Notes under the pieces: generated by a model
Databases searched by the model: none
The model's input: the letters and a program-made list of their open reading frames with translations, nothing else
What the model was told of the DNA's origin: nothing
Shown here: piece after piece, positions 59,692-64,000 of the stretch
Numbering within the stretch: the first letter of the stretch is position 1
Layout of the letters: each line of letters begins with the position of its first letter
DNA from: Candidatus Dadabacteria bacterium
GTDB taxonomy: Bacteria > Desulfobacterota_D > UBA1144 > Nemesobacterales > Nemesobacteraceae
Assembly: GCA_951812735.1 (NCBI GenBank)
Contig: OX638332.1
Coordinates: 82,508 to 146,507, forward strand
Length of the DNA: 64,000 nt
Reading direction: 5' to 3'
Translations under genes and position numbers: made by a program

Positions 59692-60096
59692 TCATGAAGC
59701 GGTAACAACTTTAAGTCCTGAGATACCTTCAAAGTGTTTAGCATTATGAGTAACTAAAACCATTGCATGACGGACGGCACAGGCAGCTATCCATGCATCA
59801 TTGGGGGAAATTGACCTTCCGTCTTTCTCCCTTTCCGCAACCAGCTGACCGTAACAACGGGCAACTTCATTGTCATATGGAATTATGACGAAATTCCGCA
59901 ATGTTGCTTCAAGTCTTTTTCGCCTCTTCTCACCCCAGCTAGCTTTCTCTGCGCCGAAGTAAAGTTCTCCAACCGTGATAAAAGTGATAGCTAACAATCG
60001 TCCTTCTAAGAAAGGCTCGTACATCTCGGCTAGTCGGCCGCCCTTCATAAGATAGGAGACAATGTTTGTATCAAGGATGCTTTTGTCATCACTCAC
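59692..60096 (-). CDS. PIN-domain ribonuclease toxin (VapC-like)
   Basis: This 134-residue PIN nuclease has an acidic active-site set: first Asp in SILDTNIVSYLMKG, Glu in TVGELYFGAEKA, and Asp in SPNDAWIAACAV, with THNAKHFEGISGL at the end as in VapC toxins. The start is GTG, overlapping the upstream gene's stop (GTGA). No small VapB antitoxin is present. The partner seems to be the unusual 331-residue protein upstream, so this is either a new type of pair or a toxin whose antitoxin is that protein. Confidence 0.88.
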   Translation of the reverse strand: MSDDKSILDTNIVSYLMKGGRLAEMYEPFLEGRLLAITFITVGELYFGAEKASWGEKRRKRLEATLRNFVIIPYDNEVARCYGQLVAEREKDGRSISPNDAWIAACAVRHAMVLVTHNAKHFEGISGLKVVTAS

Positions 60097-61088
60097 TGCT
60101 TACTACCTTTATTGGTATTTTCATGACGTAGATGTTCAATGGTTTCCTCAAATCCGTCGTTTTCCTCGCCGGGCCAAGTACCGAAAAGAACCCGAATATC
60201 TTCCATCGGTTGTACATTCTGTATAAATGCCAATTCTTCTACTGTTTTAGATTTCCAAAACGACTCAGTTATTGCGACAATGGATTTAGAAACTCGAGCA
60301 GGTTTGCCTAGTATATCGTCTAAACATTCGATATCTTGGATTTTGATGTTCTTTATTTTTTCAGATACCGGGTCTTCCACCGCTTCACCTGTAATACGTA
60401 CATGTTGAAGAATGTTTGCTAGCACTTCTTCTTTCTGTTCTTCATCAAATAGGCAAGAAACTGGTTCTCCAATAGGCGGATGTATTCTGCATCGGGTTGC
60501 ATCCTCCTTAAAATCAGCCATCAATAATCGTCCTTCAATCGTCCGTATGTTGATCTTTGGCCCGAGGATTCGTTCTTGTATTTGAGTAAGGTGAGGTAAT
60601 GTAAAAGTTGCCTGTAAAGGGTCGATTCGATTATTCAAGGTGAACTGAATTGTGTCAATTCCTTTACCGAGCATAGCCCCTGTGGTACGCCAAGCCTTCA
60701 ATACTCCTCTGTCATATCCCGGTGGCAATGCCCCATTAGCTTTCTCGCTACCTACCACTTCCAATCCACCAAGCGCCTTTTCCAAGATTTCAAAACCGAA
60801 ATCCATTCCGGGTAAAGACTGATTTTTCTTACTACGATCAAGTCCTATAATTGTTGCAGGACTTCCATGGGTCAACTGTACCAAGTCAAGTTCTACTTCT
60901 TCTCTTATTTCTTGTGGTGCAGGTCCTTCGCGCACACTGCTGGCTTCCCCAAGCAAAACCCTTGCTGTTCGCTGGAGCACTTTGTTAAAACCGTCTAGGA
61001 ACCTCAACAGATGCGAAACTGAAATCCTTCCTGGACCAACAGCTGTACCATCAAAGCGAATTTTCAACAGAGGATCATGTTTGTTCAT
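60093..61088 (-). CDS. Conserved hypothetical protein coupled to a PIN toxin
   Basis: A 331-residue soluble protein of unknown family. ATG at 61088 is chosen because AGGAGG lies eight bases ahead; earlier in-frame codons lack this. It opens LLKIRFDGTAVGPGRISVSHL and has mixed alpha/beta composition with no signal or membrane segment. The segment IRTIEGRLLMADFKEDATRC and the late acidic region may form a small-barrel-like fold, but that is a guess. Its stop overlaps the PIN toxin start, so the two are made in step, as antitoxins and toxins are. It is four times longer than typical VapB and lacks a recognisable DNA-binding motif. Confidence 0.7.
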   Translation of the reverse strand: MNKHDPLLKIRFDGTAVGPGRISVSHLLRFLDGFNKVLQRTARVLLGEASSVREGPAPQEIREEVELDLVQLTHGSPATIIGLDRSKKNQSLPGMDFGFEILEKALGGLEVVGSEKANGALPPGYDRGVLKAWRTTGAMLGKGIDTIQFTLNNRIDPLQATFTLPHLTQIQERILGPKINIRTIEGRLLMADFKEDATRCRIHPPIGEPVSCLFDEEQKEEVLANILQHVRITGEAVEDPVSEKIKNIKIQDIECLDDILGKPARVSKSIVAITESFWKSKTVEELAFIQNVQPMEDIRVLFGTWPGEENDGFEETIEHLRHENTNKGSKQ

Positions 61089-61577
61089 AAGTATGCCTCC
61101 TGTTTTTATGTCTTTTCCACAGTTTACACACAGCGAATGTATGATCGGTTGGGGATAGCCCAAAGACAGGTTTTTTACCTAATTGGATACCGTTAGTGCA
61201 CTCGCAAGCCAAACTTAGGTCTTCTTAACTTTCTAGGATTCAGTGAAAAACCCTTGCATCGGGCGACCTGCTTCCAAATCAATCCTGTATTTGGAAACAA
61301 ATCTCCGCCTTAGATATTCCAGTGGTTTTGTAAAGTTATAACACCCCACCCACGATTAGATAGTCTGCACTCAATCTGATATCTAGTCAAACCCTTGGAG
61401 AGCAAGAGGTCGGAGATGAGAGTTGCCAACTTTCCTATATAAGTCCCGAAGTTTATGTGCGGATTAGTCCCAGCAATAGAACTTTTTTCGTATATAGCTG
61501 GAAACTCTTTAGTCAATGAACAAGGTTTGGGATAGCGCTTCGAGTTCTTCGCAGATTGAAGTCCGCAAATGCTGGTA
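61089..61577 (-). other. Region with a possible gene remnant between the PIN pair and hipB
   Basis: No complete gene is seen. On the minus strand a frame ending at 61310 is open back to the end of hipB and reads protein-like (LTKEFPAIYEKSSIAGTNPH; TYIGKLATLISDLLLSKGL), but has no ATG or ribosome site. It is probably the tail of a lost gene. 61089-61309 shows nothing else. Confidence 0.35.
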
Positions 61578-61784
61578 TTATTTCTCTACCAATCCCAGAA
61601 CATCAAGGATTTTAATAGCACTTGACAGCTGAATGTCTTGTTTTTGCTGCTCAAAGCGCGAGACCGTCGGTTGACTTACCTCAGCTATAGTGGCCAGGCG
61701 ACGCTGGGAGATTTTTCGTTCCTTGCGCCGCTTTATGGCTTCTTTGACAAGTAAGTCCCAATTAAGCCGAATGTTCCGTTCCAT
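61578..61784 (-). CDS. hipB: HipB-like XRE-family antitoxin
   Basis: This 68-residue protein is essentially one Cro/CI helix-turn-helix: ISQRRLATIAEVSQPTVSRFE with following SSAIKILDVLGL. Family members bind HipA and its operator. The gene starts inside the end of hipA (52-base overlap, another frame), so it is expressed after the toxin: the reverse of the usual hipB-hipA order. Small size means it lacks the longer tail of E. coli HipB. Confidence 0.85.
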   Translation of the reverse strand: MERNIRLNWDLLVKEAIKRRKERKISQRRLATIAEVSQPTVSRFEQQKQDIQLSSAIKILDVLGLVEK

Positions 61785-62944
61785 CTTTTCTCCATTTGCT
61801 GATGCAGTTTGTCTTTAATGCCCCGGCCGACATTCTTCGAGGCATCAACAGCGCTGTGGGCTCTATCGAGACGACCGGCGAAGTCAGAAACCGCCAGCAT
61901 AACCGCTTTGTCGGGCAGGCCGAACAGCTTGCCCAGCCGGATTATGTTCCTCGGGCTGACCCTGCCGATTGGCATGTTCTCGGCCCCTGCAATCCCCAGC
62001 GCCAGTGTCTGATATTGCGGGTAGCAGGCGGCAGCGACAAGATCATAGCAGGGTGCGAGGCGCAATCCGCTTTCTGTGTGCTCCATAGCGAAGTTTTTAA
62101 GATGCGCATCCGTGTTTCCCGTGAGAATACAGGCCATTACCCGGCGAAACAGGGTATCGCACTCTGCCCGCAGGCATATGTCACCGTTTTGGATGATAAA
62201 ATCGGCCATGTGCTCGTAGCAGGCCTCGTATTTGTCCTCCGGGCGCTTGCCGAGCAACTGGTTAAATTCCTCGAAGTGAATTCGCTTGCCGTCTTCAGTC
62301 CTGTCAAACCGTTTGACGAGCAGAGATCTCTCCGAAACGCCCCGAAGCGGCGCCAAAGCCATCTCCGCAACGGCGTCTTCCTTAAGAAGGGCCGCGCACG
62401 CCTTCGTAGTTATGTACTCAAGTCCCAGAATATCAGGCAGCACAGGGGAGGGAAGCTTGGCTATATAGGTTGCCCGCTCACCACGCCCTACAGGGCGGAA
62501 CACACGGCCTTCCTTTATTGCACCCAGTTTTGGCTGAACCCCGGAAAGAGACGCCCTTGCTGACAGCGCCGCAATGTTTTCCGGGTCGTCGTGGTCGATT
62601 TTAATGTCCTCGGCAGGGTCCGGGTCAATGACGCTTACGGCGCCGGCGAGGTCTGCGCCGAAGGCAAGCAGCAGCGGGAAACGGTCGTCTCTTCGAAGGC
62701 CGAGTGCGCGTGCCTGCGCATCCTTAAGCCAGCCCTCAGCACATAGATTGTCAAAGAAAGGGTGCAGTCCATATTCGCTTAAACGAGGCTCGGCCCGAAG
62801 CGGCAGCGTGTAGGAAATAGGGGGCAAAGAGCTTTGCAGATAGCTCTCGTCGTAGGTGAATACGCATCGGCCTCCGGCCTCCTGCGAGAGAATGCCGGCG
62901 AAAGTATCCTTGTAATATACGTTACCCCAGAGATTAGTTGCCAT
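61733..62944 (-). CDS. hipA: HipA-family serine/threonine kinase toxin
   Basis: This 403-residue HipA-fold kinase can halt translation by phosphorylating a tRNA synthetase in the E. coli case. The N-terminal subdomain (NLWGNVYYKDTFAGIL) is followed by the P-loop-like ASLSGVQPKLG (131-141, holding the Ser that can be autophosphorylated), ATP-site Lys in TYIAKLP (K163), VKRFDR (211-215), catalytic Asp in GNTDAHLKNF (D279) and metal Asp in APCYDL (D301). All key residues are present, so it should be active. It is the first gene of the operon, with hipB downstream. Confidence 0.9.
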   Translation of the reverse strand: MATNLWGNVYYKDTFAGILSQEAGGRCVFTYDESYLQSSLPPISYTLPLRAEPRLSEYGLHPFFDNLCAEGWLKDAQARALGLRRDDRFPLLLAFGADLAGAVSVIDPDPAEDIKIDHDDPENIAALSARASLSGVQPKLGAIKEGRVFRPVGRGERATYIAKLPSPVLPDILGLEYITTKACAALLKEDAVAEMALAPLRGVSERSLLVKRFDRTEDGKRIHFEEFNQLLGKRPEDKYEACYEHMADFIIQNGDICLRAECDTLFRRVMACILTGNTDAHLKNFAMEHTESGLRLAPCYDLVAAACYPQYQTLALGIAGAENMPIGRVSPRNIIRLGKLFGLPDKAVMLAVSDFAGRLDRAHSAVDASKNVGRGIKDKLHQQMEKRWNGTFGLIGTYLSKKP

Positions 62945-62977
62945 TGATTCAATCCGCCTGGTTGTTTTGTTAACAGT

Positions 62978-63026
62978 ATTAGATGTTATAAAATATTTTT
63001 TGTCAAATATAGGTTTTATGACATCT
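62978..63026 (-). promoter_or_regulatory. hipA-hipB promoter and operator
   Basis: On the minus strand -35 TTGACA (63001-63006), 17-base spacer and -10 TCTAAT (62978-62983) form a near-consensus promoter 34 bases before the hipA ATG. Inverted arms AGATGTTATAAAA (62981-62993) and TTTTATGACATCT (63014-63026; 12 of 13 match) bracket the -35, as expected for HipB autorepression. The remaining 294 bases to the abiEi copy hold no gene. Confidence 0.65.
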
Positions 63027-63228
63027 TAATAAAATAAAATTGATCAAATAAGCGCTCAGATAATTTGACAATCAAATATATCTGATCGTTTTCCTGAATG
63101 ATTCCTACAAGTGAGAATTTCTAAACCTGAAGAGACAAAACCACTCTTTTTAGTTGAGAGATTTCGGAAAATAGATTAAATATATATTTATTTATAAATG
63201 AATATTTAAACATCTTCAGAAAATCATT

Positions 63229-63257
63229 TTTGTATTTGCTTACAAATATATTATAAT
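63229..63257 (+). promoter_or_regulatory. Promoter of abiEi copy 2
   Basis: -10 TATAAT (63252-63257) sits at the position equivalent to copy 1; the -35 (TTTGTA, 63229-63234, 17-base spacer) is weaker than copy 1's. Confidence 0.5.
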
Positions 63258-63320
63258 TTTATTTATGTTTTAAATTCTAAATTGAAGTGGCTGAATTAAA
63301 TACCAACCAAGGATATTGAG

Positions 63321-64000
63321 ATGAACTATGGAAACACACAAAACGAGATGCTTCGGGGAACCAGAATCAACCACATACTTGCCCAAAATCCCCCTGGCGT
63401 GCCGATGACCAGCAATTGGCTCGCTTCGCGACGGGTTTCTCCCCAACTTTTGCAAGGCTATAAAAGCAGCGGCTGGCTGAGCCCTCTGGGCAGAGGGGCC
63501 TGGATACGGGCAGGCACGGAACCTACTTTACCGGGGTCGATCTTTGCTTTGCAGCGACAAGGGTCGGTAATGGTTTACCCCGCGGCATGTACGGCGTTGG
63601 GGTATCAGGGGCGCTTGCATTATCTGCCGCTTGGAACAAGCCCGGTTTTGCAGCTCAGCGTCGGGTCTAATAAAAAGTTGCCCTCGTGGTTTACGCGCCA
63701 GCCGTTTGCCAAAAACCTGCGCGCATTCAACGCCGACGCGTTGTTTGATCCGGTCTCCGCGGGCCTGACCGATTGGCGTGCTGGGGAATTCTCGTTGAAA
63801 ATAAGTTCGCCCGAACGAGCTATGCTAGAGTACTGCTACCTGCTGCCGAACTACGCGGACTTCGAGGAAGCCAGGCAACTTATGGAAGGTCTGCCGACAT
63901 TACGCCCCGGACTTCTGCAAAGCACCCTGCGCGCCTGCAGGTCGATAAAAGCCAAACGGCTGTTTCTTGCTTTAGCCGATATTGTCGGTCACGAGTGGTA
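63321..64000 (+). CDS. abiEi: AbiEi-type antitoxin, copy 2 (3' end outside window)
   Basis: 226 codons are open to the right edge. The protein aligns without gaps to copy 1 with about 35 differences in 226 residues by hand count (about 84% identical). It has the same winged-helix N-terminus (GTRINHILAQNPPGVPMTSN) and AbiEi core (KISSPERAMLEYCYLLPN). Its toxin partner would lie just beyond the window. If that toxin is intact, this locus and the orphan copy 1 could cross-react. Confidence 0.85.
   Translation, partial: MNYGNTQNEMLRGTRINHILAQNPPGVPMTSNWLASRRVSPQLLQGYKSSGWLSPLGRGAWIRAGTEPTLPGSIFALQRQGSVMVYPAACTALGYQGRLHYLPLGTSPVLQLSVGSNKKLPSWFTRQPFAKNLRAFNADALFDPVSAGLTDWRAGEFSLKISSPERAMLEYCYLLPNYADFEEARQLMEGLPTLRPGLLQSTLRACRSIKAKRLFLALADIVGHEW

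Larger units (their letters stand above)
63153..64000 (+). repeat. Long diverged duplication, copy 2 (abiEi plus upstream region)
   Basis: Co-linear with 21785-22632 at the same 168-base distance from upstream edge to abiEi start and the same 99-base offset to the -10 box. Cut by the window end. Confidence 0.85.

Overview
The window reads as a chromosomal segment of a diderm (Gram-negative type), respiring heterotroph. The evidence is an inner-membrane TamB-like translocation protein, an AMIN-domain periplasmic amidase, an RpoH-type heat-shock sigma factor, and a nearly complete TCA set with a membrane-anchored succinate dehydrogenase. No 16S rRNA or other phylogenetic marker is present. Gene order and protein character suggest a lineage around Desulfobacterota or a candidate phylum such as Dadabacteria, but this is a weak guess.

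Layout. 0-18 kb is housekeeping: end of a glycosyltransferase, der, tamB, an M23 endopeptidase and rlmB, then a minus-strand ligA/polX/amiC cluster, an MBL hydrolase, apgM and tRNA-Leu(GAG). A Phd/PIN toxin-antitoxin pair follows the tRNA. 16.9-19.8 kb holds a TPR membrane protein and an NfeD-slipin pair. 19.8-29.5 kb is a dipeptide/oligopeptide ABC transporter whose genes are separated by two foreign insertions. The first is an AbiE antitoxin with a truncated toxin plus an aldehyde dehydrogenase. The second is an opposite-strand HI1419/HI1420-type toxin-antitoxin pair. 29.5-33.5 kb is yceD-rpmF-fabD-fabG-acpP-fabF, without plsX and fabH. 34-43.5 kb is a TCA run: acnA-icd-mdh-sdhC-sdhA-sdhB-sucC, with no sucD after sucC.

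43.6-56.4 kb is an accessory island. It starts with a UvrD-like helicase gene split by a complete IS256-family element; 27-bp ends and an 8-bp target duplication allow exact reconstruction. It continues with three large genes on one strand: a DUF262-DUF1524 (GmrSD-like) protein with a possible HEPN-like tail, a phospholipase-D/SNF2 helicase fusion, and an Eco57I-class DNA methyltransferase. No DISARM or BREX core gene (drmA, drmB, pglZ, brxC) accompanies them. This is the best candidate for an undescribed defence system here.

56.7-59.5 kb is a compact rpoH-dnaK operon. 59.7-64 kb is a second accessory zone: a PIN toxin coupled to a 331-residue protein of unknown family, a HipA-HipB pair in reversed order with an operator flanking its promoter, and a second AbiEi gene that runs off the window. 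That second copy is about 84% identical (hand count) to the first, and its upstream region is co-linear with the first.

The two themes are conserved operons for envelope, lipid and central-carbon metabolism, and seven toxin-antitoxin loci or remnants placed at the joints between or inside those operons.
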